In this document: positions 7,984-16,382 of the stretch, piece after piece
Layout of the letters: each line of letters starts with the position of its first letter
How positions within the stretch are numbered: the stretch's first letter is position 1
Source: Lysinibacillus irui
Lineage (GTDB): Bacteria > Bacillota > Bacilli > Bacillales_A > Planococcaceae
Assembly: GCF_028877475.1 (NCBI RefSeq)
Contig: NZ_CP113527.1
Coordinates: 3,589,501-3,653,500, forward strand
Direction: 5' to 3'
Length of the DNA stretch: 64,000 bases
Program-made: the position numbers and the translations under genes
Notes under the pieces: model-generated
Told to the model about the DNA's origin: nothing
The model's database searches: none
Seen by the model: only the letters and a program-made list of their open reading frames with translations

Positions 7984-8460
7984 CTATTCATCAAAATGAA
8001 AAATTAGCACCCCAAATTGGTCATCCTTTCGTCTTTTCGGTATGGCCTCTTTTAATGGATAGAGTATAAATTCGACTGTGATAGCGATTTCATTTTCTCC
8101 TTCAAGAAAATGACCACCAGAAAAATGTTGATCACAATCGACAAAAGATCCATGGAAATGAATATCTAAATCATTCGTCTCCATATCTATCCCAATAAAG
8201 CCTAAACCTGAAATAAGTTCGACTGGAGATGTAGTTTGCCGTTTTGGTGAATAAACGATGGTCCCTTGCTTTTCACCTCGCTGAACTTGAACATAGGTCG
8301 CCTGCTTTAAGGACCCCATGCATTGAAATTGCCCGCCTCTGACACCAAAGTGATTGCAAACCTCTTTCATCCCTGTAAATAAATCCGTTCCTGCTTTCAA
8401 TCTGCCGATAATTCTATCCGTAGGTCGGTCATACAAAGCTTGCCACCGAGAATTATCCAA
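7984..8460 (-). CDS. PPC-domain (DUF296) protein in a catabolic operon
   Basis: About 158 residues. I prefer the TTG at 8460, which has GGAGGG 7 nt upstream and overlaps the SDR stop; an ATG at 8475 is the alternative. The middle and C-terminal part shows the PPC/DUF296 pattern: a LISGLGFIGIDM strand, the paired histidines of DIHFHGSF, and the GGHFLEG loop followed by an AITVEFIL strand. The fold forms trimers; in plants it is attached to AT-hooks, while bacterial stand-alone versions have no settled function. There is no AT-hook here. Its conserved histidines and place between a dehydrogenase and a CoA ligase suggest a metal- or ligand-binding role in the pathway, which is inference. Confidence 0.7.
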   Translation of the reverse strand: MDNSRWQALYDRPTDRIIGRLKAGTDLFTGMKEVCNHFGVRGGQFQCMGSLKQATYVQVQRGEKQGTIVYSPKRQTTSPVELISGLGFIGIDMETNDLDIHFHGSFVDCDQHFSGGHFLEGENEIAITVEFILYPLKEAIPKRRKDDQFGVLIFHFDE

Positions 8461-9199
8461 TACTAATCCCTCCATCTACTTTTAACACCTGAGCAGTCGC
8501 ATAGCTAGCCTCCCTAGATGCAAAGTATAAGACAGCACTTGCAATATCTTCAGGTGTACCAATACGCTTAATAACCTGCTGATCTAAATTGTATGGAACC
8601 CCCGTTGTAATAGCTGTTAAGGTTGCGCCTGGTGCTACGGAGTTACAAGTAATATTGAAAGGTCCCAGCTCCTTTGCTACCCATTTCGTGAGAGCAATTA
8701 CACCGCCTTTTGATGCTGCATATGCTGGGCCTGAGCGACCTGTACCATCCTCACCAGATGTAACACCACCGTTTATACCTGATACTGAGCTAATATTAAT
8801 AATGCGACCATATTGTGCATCCTTCATATGTGGGTACACACATGCCTGTGTAAACATAAATGTTGCCTTTAGGTTCGTATCAAGATCACGTGACCAGTCC
8901 TCAAATGTCATCGTTTCAATATTTTTGCGACTACATGTACCAGCATTGTTCACCAAAATATGAATCTCTCCATATTTTTCTACTGTTCGGTTGACTGTTG
9001 CTTTGACAAATTCCGCATCGCGAATATCCCCCAAACACTCTAAATAGCTATCATGTGCTAGTTTTTCAATTGTCGCCTCACATGAATTTAAGTCAACTAA
9101 TACAACATGTGCACCTTGCTTTGAAAGCTGAACTGCGACTGCCTGTCCAATACCACTTGCCGCTCCTGTAACAATCGCTACATCATCTTTTAATGTCAT
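8453..9199 (-). CDS. Short-chain dehydrogenase/reductase (FabG-like)
   Basis: A classical SDR of 248-250 residues. The coenzyme loop is TGAASGIGQA near the N-terminus, followed by the NNAG motif and the catalytic set: Ser in NISSVSG, Tyr and Lys in YAASKGG. The C-terminus ends KVDGGISIG, as in FabG-like enzymes. I favour the third-codon ATG at 9199, spaced better from AAGGGG than the ATG at 9205. It probably oxidises a hydroxyl group of an acyl intermediate or free acid with NAD(P). It lies between the TRAP permease and the PPC gene, on the same strand with short gaps. Confidence 0.85.
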   Translation of the reverse strand: MTLKDDVAIVTGAASGIGQAVAVQLSKQGAHVVLVDLNSCEATIEKLAHDSYLECLGDIRDAEFVKATVNRTVEKYGEIHILVNNAGTCSRKNIETMTFEDWSRDLDTNLKATFMFTQACVYPHMKDAQYGRIINISSVSGINGGVTSGEDGTGRSGPAYAASKGGVIALTKWVAKELGPFNITCNSVAPGATLTAITTGVPYNLDQQVIKRIGTPEDIASAVLYFASREASYATAQVLKVDGGISIG

Positions 9200-9216
9200 A
9201 ATCATTTTCCCCTTTG

Positions 9217-10542
9217 CTACTTAATATTTAATAAATCTGGTAAAAATGTTGATAGAGAAGGTATATACGTTACAAGTAATAAGACGATAATCGAAGCAAC
9301 AATAAACGGTACGACCCCTTTTGAAATTTGAATGATATTAGTCTTTGACATACTTGCTGCAACATATAAATTTAACCCTACAGGTGGTGTAAATAAGCCG
9401 ATTGCTAAGTTAATCGTCATGAACACGCCAAATACAGCCGGATCTACATCGAGCATTAACATAATCGGTAGTAATATCGGAACGAAAATATAAAATGCTG
9501 AAATGGCATCAATAAACGCACCCGCAATTAATAAAATAATGTTGACTAGTAGTAAAATAATGATTTTATTATCTGTTAAACCTAAAACCGTATTTGAAAT
9601 AGTTGAGGCAATTTGCTCTGTTGTGACAATGTAGGCAAAAACAGAGGCTGCACTTACGATAATCATTACAACAGCTGTTTGTAACGCCGATTCAATAAAA
9701 ATACGATACATCATTTTTATGTAGCCTTTTCGGTGAATGAACAGTCCAACAACTAATCCATATACAACAGCAATTACTGCCGCTTCTGTTGGTGTGAAAA
9801 AGCCTCCATAAATTCCACCTAAAATAATGACAGGAATCATTAATCCAGGAAGTGCTTTAATAAATGCTTCCCACCGTTCTTTTCCTGTGCTTTTTTTCAT
9901 AGCTGCTTCTACAGAGTCATTAAAAATACCCTTTTGAATATCACGTTTGCGGACATACATCCCAGCGATAAATAAACCGATCCCTACTAAAATACCTGGT
10001 ATAACCCCAGCCATAAAAAGTCGGTTAATCGTAATAGGGATTTGATCGCCTGCTACGACTGCAAAAATAATAAAGGCGATCGATGGGGGAATAATAATGC
10101 CAATTGCACCAGCACTCGCCACCAATCCTCCAGCAGTTTCTTTGCGATAGCCGTTTTTCACCATTGCCGGAATTAAGATACCTCCAATTGCAGCAACTGT
10201 TGCGGGGCCAGACCCTGAAATAGCAGCAAAGAAAATCGCGACTAATACAGTTACAAGTACAATGCCACCTTTACGATGCCCTACTAATGTTTGTGCAAAG
10301 TCAATTAAACGCTTGGAGATTCCAATATGGTCCATAATGACACCCGCTAAAATAAAGAATGGAATCGCTAATAGCGTAAACTTAGCTACACTTGTATACA
10401 TAATATCCGTTAATGCTTCAAATCCTGATAGCCCTTGTGATGTAAATAGGACTACCATTGAAGCTACTGCTAAGGATGCAGCAATAGGAACCCTTAAAAA
10501 TACGAGCACGATAAAGGAGCCAAAAAGTAATAATGCTGTCAT
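9217..10542 (-). CDS. TRAP transporter large permease (DctM family)
   Basis: A 441-residue, strongly hydrophobic protein with about 12 membrane segments. It has family signatures such as FFAAISGSGPATVAAIGG and the later FTPTEAAVIAVVYG, plus TPPVGLNLYVA near the C-terminus. It is the ion-coupled translocation subunit of a tripartite TRAP system importing organic acids with an extracytoplasmic binding protein. It overlaps dctQ by 4 nt. TRAP systems are less common in Bacillales than ABC systems, which supports the accessory nature of the cluster. Confidence 0.93.
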   Translation of the reverse strand: MTALLLFGSFIVLVFLRVPIAASLAVASMVVLFTSQGLSGFEALTDIMYTSVAKFTLLAIPFFILAGVIMDHIGISKRLIDFAQTLVGHRKGGIVLVTVLVAIFFAAISGSGPATVAAIGGILIPAMVKNGYRKETAGGLVASAGAIGIIIPPSIAFIIFAVVAGDQIPITINRLFMAGVIPGILVGIGLFIAGMYVRKRDIQKGIFNDSVEAAMKKSTGKERWEAFIKALPGLMIPVIILGGIYGGFFTPTEAAVIAVVYGLVVGLFIHRKGYIKMMYRIFIESALQTAVVMIIVSAASVFAYIVTTEQIASTISNTVLGLTDNKIIILLLVNIILLIAGAFIDAISAFYIFVPILLPIMLMLDVDPAVFGVFMTINLAIGLFTPPVGLNLYVAASMSKTNIIQISKGVVPFIVASIIVLLLVTYIPSLSTFLPDLLNIK

Positions 10543-11036
10543 ACTAGCTCATCCCCTTTCGCTCCATTCCCTTCATTACTTACCGCTTTATATTCTTCAA
10601 CCATTGCTTGAACTGTACGAATTAAACATAGTAATGCACCTAATGGTAAGGCAGAAGATAAAATCCACTGCGGCATTCCTAAGGCCGGTGTCGTTTGATT
10701 AATCTGCATTTGGAACAATACCATATCCATTCCGTAATAAAGCAATACTGCAAACAATACACCACTTGCTACTGATGAAATAATTACAATCGCCTTTTTT
10801 GTCAGCTTATTCCCTTTATCGAACAACAAGGTAAAACCAAGGTGTGCGTATCTACGCACACCTAAGGCTGTACCAACAAATGTCAGTAATACTAACAAAT
10901 TAACTGTGATTTCCTCTGTAAACGAAAGGGATAAATTGACTACATTGCGAGAAACAATGTTTACAAATGTAATAAAGGTAATCGCTGCAAATGTAACGCT
11001 TAATACAATCTCTTCAAAGTAGTCTAAGAACTTCAT
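10539..11036 (-). CDS. TRAP transporter small permease (DctQ family)
   Basis: A 165-residue protein with four hydrophobic segments (about 10-32, 46-64, 85-107 and 125-147), the usual layout of DctQ. EEITVNLLVLLTFVGTALG matches the family pattern around the second segment. It is the small membrane partner of the DctM subunit and lies between the binding protein (11-nt gap) and dctM (overlap). The C-terminal tail is polar and cytoplasmic. Confidence 0.9.
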   Translation of the reverse strand: MKFLDYFEEIVLSVTFAAITFITFVNIVSRNVVNLSLSFTEEITVNLLVLLTFVGTALGVRRYAHLGFTLLFDKGNKLTKKAIVIISSVASGVLFAVLLYYGMDMVLFQMQINQTTPALGMPQWILSSALPLGALLCLIRTVQAMVEEYKAVSNEGNGAKGDELV

Positions 11037-11047
11037 ATGTTTCCCCC

Positions 11048-12079
11048 CTATGGCGTAAACGCTTTCAGTAAATCTTCTCCCCAGATATCCGTATATTTAT
11101 CATATACAGGCTGAACGACTTTTTTAAACGCCTCCAATTCCTCTTCTGTTGGCGTATAGACATTCATTCCTTTTGACTTTAAATCTTCAATTTGTGACGC
11201 TTCTTTTTCGCGTGCAATTTTTACTTGATAAGCAGCTGCTTCTTTCCCTAAACGATCGAATAATTCACGGTCTGCATCGCTTAAAGAATCGTATAGCTTT
11301 TTATTCATACCTAACACTAATGGGTCATAGGAATAGTTCCATAATGTTAAATAATCTTGAACTTCCTCTAGCTTTGACGAAGCAATTACATCAATAGGGT
11401 TTTCTTGACCATCAATTGTTCCTTGCTGTAACGCTGTAAACACTTCTGAGAATGTCATGGTTGAAGGATCTGTTCCTAATGAACGATATAAATCTGTGTA
11501 CATCGTAATACCAGGTATACGAATCTTTAATCCATTTAAGTCTTCTGGTAGTTTAATCTCACGCTTACTGTTTGTTATTTGACGGAAGCCATTTTCGCCA
11601 TATCCTAAAGCCTGTACACCCTTTTCAGCTAAAAGTTCTTTAAGCTTTTCTCCACCTTCCCCATTAAACACTTTATCTACCTCAGAATGATCCTTAAGTA
11701 AAAATGGTGCACTTGCCACACCAAAGCGTTGATCTAAAATCGAATAAATAATAGTAGAATTAAAAGTTAAATCGATTGATCCTTTTGCTAAGCCTTCAAC
11801 AGCCTTCCCTGAATCTCCCCCAGATAATTGCTCATTCGTGAATACTTCAATTTTAATGCGACCATCTGTTTCTTTGTCCATATCATCTGCCAGTTTTTTG
11901 GCTGCCTCATACCATGTGGATGAATCTGATACAGTGACTGACATTTTTAATTTATAGGACTTTTCTTTGCCTTCAGCATCAGCACTCTCTCCACCGCTAC
12001 CACCACAGGCAGCTAATATTGCTGAAACAATCAAGAGCATTGCAAGAAGTAGATTTCTCCCTTTTAAAAATTTCCTCAT
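11048..12079 (-). CDS. TRAP substrate-binding lipoprotein (DctP family)
   Basis: A 343-residue extracytoplasmic binding protein. The N-terminus has a lipoprotein signal with lipobox ILAAC and a Ser/Gly-rich linker. The mature part has the DctP pattern: GFRQITNSKREIKLPEDL, then KIRIPGITMY with the conserved arginine that binds a substrate carboxylate, and TFSEVFTALQQGTIDGQEN. It captures a carboxylate substrate for DctQM. Its start is preceded by GTAGGGGGAT. A 15-bp inverted repeat lies in the upstream region and a cre-like sequence lies in its last codons. Confidence 0.92.
   Translation of the reverse strand: MRKFLKGRNLLLAMLLIVSAILAACGGSGGESADAEGKEKSYKLKMSVTVSDSSTWYEAAKKLADDMDKETDGRIKIEVFTNEQLSGGDSGKAVEGLAKGSIDLTFNSTIIYSILDQRFGVASAPFLLKDHSEVDKVFNGEGGEKLKELLAEKGVQALGYGENGFRQITNSKREIKLPEDLNGLKIRIPGITMYTDLYRSLGTDPSTMTFSEVFTALQQGTIDGQENPIDVIASSKLEEVQDYLTLWNYSYDPLVLGMNKKLYDSLSDADRELFDRLGKEAAAYQVKIAREKEASQIEDLKSKGMNVYTPTEEELEAFKKVVQPVYDKYTDIWGEDLLKAFTP
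11054..11067 (-). promoter_or_regulatory. Candidate intragenic cre (CcpA) site in dctP
   Basis: On the minus strand TGAAAGCGTTTACG, which differs from the cre consensus TGWAANCGNTNWCA only in the last base. It covers the final codons of dctP, just before dctQ, where bound CcpA could block transcription of the downstream genes. Confidence 0.5.
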
Positions 12080-12115
12080 AAAATATCCCCCTACTCTTTT
12101 TATGTTAGACTTAAT

Positions 12116-12181
12116 AATTATTTTATAATTCCGAAAAATCTAAATATATATTCTTTGAGGATAAAAAATTATAAAATAATT
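12116..12181. promoter_or_regulatory. 15-bp perfect inverted repeat in dctP upstream region
   Basis: AATTATTTTATAATT (12116-12130) and its exact reverse complement AATTATAAAATAATT (12167-12181), 51 bp from centre to centre, about 5 helical turns. It lies between cdaR and dctP, 37-102 bp upstream of the dctP start. Candidate operator, perhaps for the CdaR-type regulator. Confidence 0.5.
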
Positions 12182-12264
12182 GATCGATTTTTGTCTCTAA
12201 CATATAAAAACCACACAAAAAGCAGCATATTAAAGTATTTAATGACAAGTTTCTCTCCTAAAAC

Positions 12265-13365
12265 TTAAACGCTCTTTCTCTTTCGAAACAGTAAAATAGC
12301 AATCATTAATTCCAATTTATTTTCATTATTATTAATATCAATATTTAACAGCTTTTCTATTTTTTTCAGTCGATATTTTAAAGTGTTTTTATGGATATGA
12401 AGCGCATCGGCAATTTCCTGTAAACCTCCTTTACTTTTTAGCCACATTTCTAGATTGTATATTAATTCCTCCTCCTCTATTAAAGAGCCAATGGTTCTGC
12501 CGATGAAATGGCCCACCTTTTGTTCATCGAGATCGGACAATAGTAGCTCTAATTTCAAATCCTCTTCAAACACAATCTGTCTATTTTCAACAGCAACCGT
12601 TAGTGCAATACTTGCTTCATTATAGGATTCATTTAGTGCAAAAAAGGAATGTGAATTGCCAACACCTATAAATATTTCGTCATCATAGAGCTTTATCAGT
12701 TTACGGTTAAATGAATGCAGCGTTTGCTCTAAATGAACACGAGTGACTTTTGGTACAAGCAAAACGAGCTTATCGAAGCTCCATTGAAAAATATGTAGTT
12801 GAGGATGGATTATTTGAATTGCACGCAAATAATCCATCCCCTTTTCATCAATTCTCCTATTCAATTGAATAATAATCACTCGATCGTAAAGGTCCGTTTC
12901 AATATTTAGCATTTCAGCTCGTTGCTCTAGTAGTAATTGATTTACCTGTCCATTTAATAAATCTAGTAAGAAAAGCTCAAACATTTTTGTCTCTCGTTCT
13001 TTTTTACGGTGCATTAAAAAATCTTCAACAAAAAACTGTGTAATTTTCTGGACAAGCTTCCCATATTTTTCGATTTCAAACGGTTGTCCTGTAACACCAA
13101 TTACTCCAATTGGTGTATCCTCAATCACTAATGGCATGACTAGACCCTCGCGCACACCCTTTAATTGTGCTGACAGCTCCTTCGTCATATGCATGACTTC
13201 TTTGTTTTTCATCGCTATTAATGCACCCTCATGAAATTGATTCATCCTCGTCATGTCTGTGCTGGCGATAATAAATCCATTATGATCGATTACAACGACA
13301 TGTTGATCAATCAGTTCACCAAGCTCTCTAACAATCTTTGTTCCAATAATTTGTAAATCAAACAT
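12265..13365 (-). CDS. CdaR/PucR-family sugar-diacid-type transcriptional regulator
   Basis: A 366-residue activator-type regulator. Residues about 1-130 match the diacid-recognition domain (MFDLQIIGTKIVRELGELID, then VIGVTGQPFEIEKY). The middle is the GGDEF-like region of this family, and the C-terminal 60 residues hold the PucR-type helix-turn-helix with LQEIADALHIHKNTLKYRLK. In B. subtilis the relative YsfB lies beside the glycolate oxidase genes ysfCD. Here it likewise follows glcD-glcF and precedes the TRAP genes, so it probably senses a hydroxy- or dicarboxylic acid and controls both transport and oxidation. That target assignment is inferred. Confidence 0.88.
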   Translation of the reverse strand: MFDLQIIGTKIVRELGELIDQHVVVIDHNGFIIASTDMTRMNQFHEGALIAMKNKEVMHMTKELSAQLKGVREGLVMPLVIEDTPIGVIGVTGQPFEIEKYGKLVQKITQFFVEDFLMHRKKERETKMFELFLLDLLNGQVNQLLLEQRAEMLNIETDLYDRVIIIQLNRRIDEKGMDYLRAIQIIHPQLHIFQWSFDKLVLLVPKVTRVHLEQTLHSFNRKLIKLYDDEIFIGVGNSHSFFALNESYNEASIALTVAVENRQIVFEEDLKLELLLSDLDEQKVGHFIGRTIGSLIEEEELIYNLEMWLKSKGGLQEIADALHIHKNTLKYRLKKIEKLLNIDINNNENKLELMIAILLFRKRKSV

Positions 13366-13409
13366 TGTGCCACCTCCATAGAGACTAATATACTGATTAT
13401 ACTGAAAAT

Positions 13410-14750
13410 TTAGTATATTTTAGATATTTTACTATAGTTTTCTATGCTCTTGTAGATAAAATCAACAATATGTGTGGCTTGCATGTTTGCTTCTAGATTT
13501 TCTTTATGGATACCAGATTGAATTTGCAGCAAGCAACCTGGATTGGCTGTGACAATCACTGTAGGCTGTAGCGCCTTAATCGTAGCCATTTTGGTAGTTA
13601 AAATATTACCTGCTGATGCAGGCTGCAATAAATTATATATCCCTGCTGAACCACAACATGTATTAGCATTTGGCAGCTCTTTAAAGTGGACATTCGGTAG
13701 GGCCTGTAAAATCATTCTTGGCTCATTGAAGACTTTATTGACATTACGTAAATGGCAGGAATCCTGATAGGTCACAAGAGTCTTGTTTTCTTGCTGTGGC
13801 AAGGTTGCTAAATAATCCAGTAACCCAGCTTTGACAAGCAGGCTTGAAATATCAATTGTCTTCTCTGAAAATCGAACTGCTTTTTCACGATAGCGTTCAT
13901 CACTATGTAAGTGCTTTTCATATTCCTTTAAGAAAGCACCACAACCACCTGCATTATTAACAATATAGGTATAATCATCTGAATCAAATAACTCTACATT
14001 ACGAATTAAGTTTTGCTTACCACGCTTTAGCTCACCACTATGTCCATGGAGAGCCCCGCAGCAACTTTGATTATCTGGAATAACAACATCAACACCAAGC
14101 ATTTGTAGCAAGGACACCGTTTTTTCATTTGTTTCCTTATAAAGTGTATCCATAAGACAGCCTGTAAAAAAGGCCACCTTCATCGAAGCCGTTTTTACCT
14201 TCTTTAATGGCTGTACCTTTTTAGCTACTGGTGGTAAAGCTGCCTCCATTGTTTTTAAATGCTTTGGGAATAAATTTAAAAAGCCAATTTTCCGTACAAC
14301 TTTTTGTAGGCCTGTTTTCTGATAAAGGTGAACTAGACTAGCTGCATGCTCCATATTTTTTTGCTTGACGAAAAGATGATTGAAAACAATTTTTCTTGTC
14401 GTTTTTTCTACGAAGGATGATTGCTTCACCTCTTGTACGGCTTCACGGGTTTGCTCGATTAAAGCACCATACTGTACGCCAGCTGGACATGCCGGCTCAC
14501 ATGCGCGACATCCTAAACATAAATCGAATGACTGTTCTACAGATGCATCGAAAGGTACAATTCCGTCACGTACTGCCTTCATTAATGCAATGCGACCACG
14601 TGGTGATTGCGCCTCATCCTGCTCCATGTGAAGATATGTCGGACAGCTTGGCAAACAGAAGCCGCATCTCATACAGTCGAGCAATAAATTTTCATCGACA
14701 TGTGTCTTGAAGGAATGCTGCATCTGCTGTTGTACGTTAGTTACCACCAT
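13410..14750 (-). CDS. glcF: Glycolate-oxidase-type iron-sulfur subunit (GlcF)
   Basis: A 446-residue protein. Two [4Fe-4S] motifs lie near the N-terminus (CMRCGFCLPSCP and CLGCRACEPACP), and two CCG domains follow (QSCCGALHGHSG and ANTCCGSAGIYN). This is the layout of GlcF, which passes electrons from the FAD subunit to the respiratory chain. The ATG at 14750 has GGTGG just upstream; it overlaps the end of glcD by 14 nt, and the longer reading frame is not needed. It forms a two-subunit 2-hydroxyacid dehydrogenase with GlcD. Substrate could be glycolate, lactate or another 2-hydroxyacid. Confidence 0.9.
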   Translation of the reverse strand: MVVTNVQQQMQHSFKTHVDENLLLDCMRCGFCLPSCPTYLHMEQDEAQSPRGRIALMKAVRDGIVPFDASVEQSFDLCLGCRACEPACPAGVQYGALIEQTREAVQEVKQSSFVEKTTRKIVFNHLFVKQKNMEHAASLVHLYQKTGLQKVVRKIGFLNLFPKHLKTMEAALPPVAKKVQPLKKVKTASMKVAFFTGCLMDTLYKETNEKTVSLLQMLGVDVVIPDNQSCCGALHGHSGELKRGKQNLIRNVELFDSDDYTYIVNNAGGCGAFLKEYEKHLHSDERYREKAVRFSEKTIDISSLLVKAGLLDYLATLPQQENKTLVTYQDSCHLRNVNKVFNEPRMILQALPNVHFKELPNANTCCGSAGIYNLLQPASAGNILTTKMATIKALQPTVIVTANPGCLLQIQSGIHKENLEANMQATHIVDFIYKSIENYSKISKIY

Positions 14751-16152
14751 GTACCACCACTCTTTTCTTCGTTTCTTTTGCAAAGACTTTGCCAGGATTC
14801 ATAATATGGTTAGGATCGAAGGTTTGCTTAATGTTTTTCATTACATTGATACCGACAGGACCAATTTTCCATTCTAAATAAGGTGCTTTCATTTCACCTA
14901 CACCGTGCTCCCCTGTAATCGTGCCACCAAGCGAAAGTGCTGCCTCAAAAATTTCCGCAAATGCCGCTTCCACACGGTGCATTTCCTCTTCATCTCGCAG
15001 GTCTGTTAAGCATGTAGGATGCAAATTTCCATCTCCTGCATGACCAAATGTGGCAATATTGACATTGTACTTTTCAGATATATCATTAATTCTCATCACC
15101 ATTTTGGCCAGCTCTGATCGTGGTACTGTGGCATCCTCTAAAATAACTGTCGGTTTTAATTTTGCTAATGCTGATAATGCGACACGTCTTGCTGTTTTAA
15201 TTTGCTCCGCTTCCTGTGCATCTTTTGCAATTTGCGTAAAGAGAGCTCCATTTTCTTCAGCGATTCGTACCATTTCTTTGACATCTTGTTCTACTTGATG
15301 CATTTCACCATCCTGCTCAAGTAATAGCATTGCTTCTACATCTGTTGAGAGTCCTATTTTCATATATTGCTCGACGGCGCTAATTGTTTTTTTATCAAGA
15401 AATTCTAGCGTTACGGGAATGATTTTATTGGCAATAATGCTGGAGACTGTTCTCGCAGCATCCTCTAAGGATTCAAAGTATGCGATGCTCGTCATTTTAT
15501 ATTGTGGCAACGGAATAAGCTTTAAAGTAATCGCTGTTACGACACCCAATGTTCCCTCTGCTCCAACAAATAATGATGTGAGGTCATAGCCCGCTACGTC
15601 CTTTGCTAGTTTGCCACCTGTTTCTAAAATATCCCCGTTTGGTAAAACAACTTGTAGACCTTTGACATAATCCTTTGTTACACCATATTTTAAGCCACGC
15701 AAGCCACCTGAGTTTTCACTAACATTGCCACCAATCGTAGAAATTCTCATGGAGCTTGGATCAGGAGGGTAAAATAAACCATGTGCTTCGACGAATGTAC
15801 AAAGATTCTCAGATATAATGCCAGGCTGGACTGTAATCGTTAAATTTTCCTTATCGAAATTTAAAATTTGATCCATTCTATTAAATAAAATCACTACGCC
15901 CCCATCGTAAGGCACCGTTCCTGCTGCAAGATTTGTTCCAGAACCTCGCGGAATAATTGACATTTTATATTCATTACATACTTTAATTACCTCAGCAATT
16001 TCCTCTGCATTTCCTGGTGAAATGACAAGATCAGGTAAGCGCTGAAAATTTGCCGTTGCATCATAGGAATATGCTAAAAGCTGTGCAATTGAGCTTTTAA
16101 TGTATTTTTCACCAACAATGTGCGTAATTTTTTCGATAACTGTTTTATTCAT
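14737..16152 (-). CDS. glcD: Glycolate-oxidase-type FAD subunit (GlcD)
   Basis: A 471-residue flavoprotein of the VAO/PCMH family. The FAD-binding half carries IIPRGSGTNLAAGTVP and PPDPSSMRISTIGGNV followed by ENSGGLRGLKYG. The C-terminal half ends with TFGHAGDGNLHP and GGTITGEHGVGEMKAPYLEW, as in GlcD and D-lactate dehydrogenases. It oxidises a 2-hydroxyacid to the 2-keto acid. The ATG at 16152 follows GAGGTGAG. It is the first gene of the leftward cluster; an AT palindrome (16186-16199) lies in its promoter region. Confidence 0.9.
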   Translation of the reverse strand: MNKTVIEKITHIVGEKYIKSSIAQLLAYSYDATANFQRLPDLVISPGNAEEIAEVIKVCNEYKMSIIPRGSGTNLAAGTVPYDGGVVILFNRMDQILNFDKENLTITVQPGIISENLCTFVEAHGLFYPPDPSSMRISTIGGNVSENSGGLRGLKYGVTKDYVKGLQVVLPNGDILETGGKLAKDVAGYDLTSLFVGAEGTLGVVTAITLKLIPLPQYKMTSIAYFESLEDAARTVSSIIANKIIPVTLEFLDKKTISAVEQYMKIGLSTDVEAMLLLEQDGEMHQVEQDVKEMVRIAEENGALFTQIAKDAQEAEQIKTARRVALSALAKLKPTVILEDATVPRSELAKMVMRINDISEKYNVNIATFGHAGDGNLHPTCLTDLRDEEEMHRVEAAFAEIFEAALSLGGTITGEHGVGEMKAPYLEWKIGPVGINVMKNIKQTFDPNHIMNPGKVFAKETKKRVVVHGGN

Positions 16153-16185
16153 AAGACTCACCTCGAAATGAAATATGTAGTTACT

Positions 16186-16199
16186 ACAATTTTAATTGT
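16186..16199. promoter_or_regulatory. Palindrome upstream of glcD
   Basis: ACAATTTTAATTGT, close to a perfect 14-bp palindrome, 34-47 bp upstream of the glcD start codon. Possible regulator-binding site; weak evidence because the region is AT-rich. Confidence 0.35.
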
Positions 16200-16272
16200 T
16201 GGAATTTTCTAAACATATGTCTTGGAAGATAAAAAAGGGGATTATATTTTAATTTTTTTGTGTTATAGGACC

Positions 16273-16308
16273 AAAAAAGAAGCTGTTGGATAAATCCAAA
16301 CAGCTTCT
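16273..16308 (-). terminator. Second terminator-like hairpin after smpB
   Basis: On the minus strand AGAAGCTGTTTGGAT pairs with ATCCAACAGCTTCT (one bulge) and is followed by a run of T. It follows the smpB terminator in tandem. Confidence 0.7.
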
Positions 16309-16331
16309 AAAAAGGTTTTGCTTCAATATAG

Positions 16332-16379
16332 TAAAAAGCAGATGAGAAAGTTCGGCACTTGCCTGCTTTCTCATCTGCT
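16332..16379 (-). terminator. Terminator of smpB
   Basis: On the minus strand AGCAGATGAGAAAG pairs perfectly with CTTTCTCATCTGCT and is followed by TTTTTA. The stem begins 3 nt after the smpB stop. Confidence 0.85.
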
Positions 16380-16382
16380 TTG

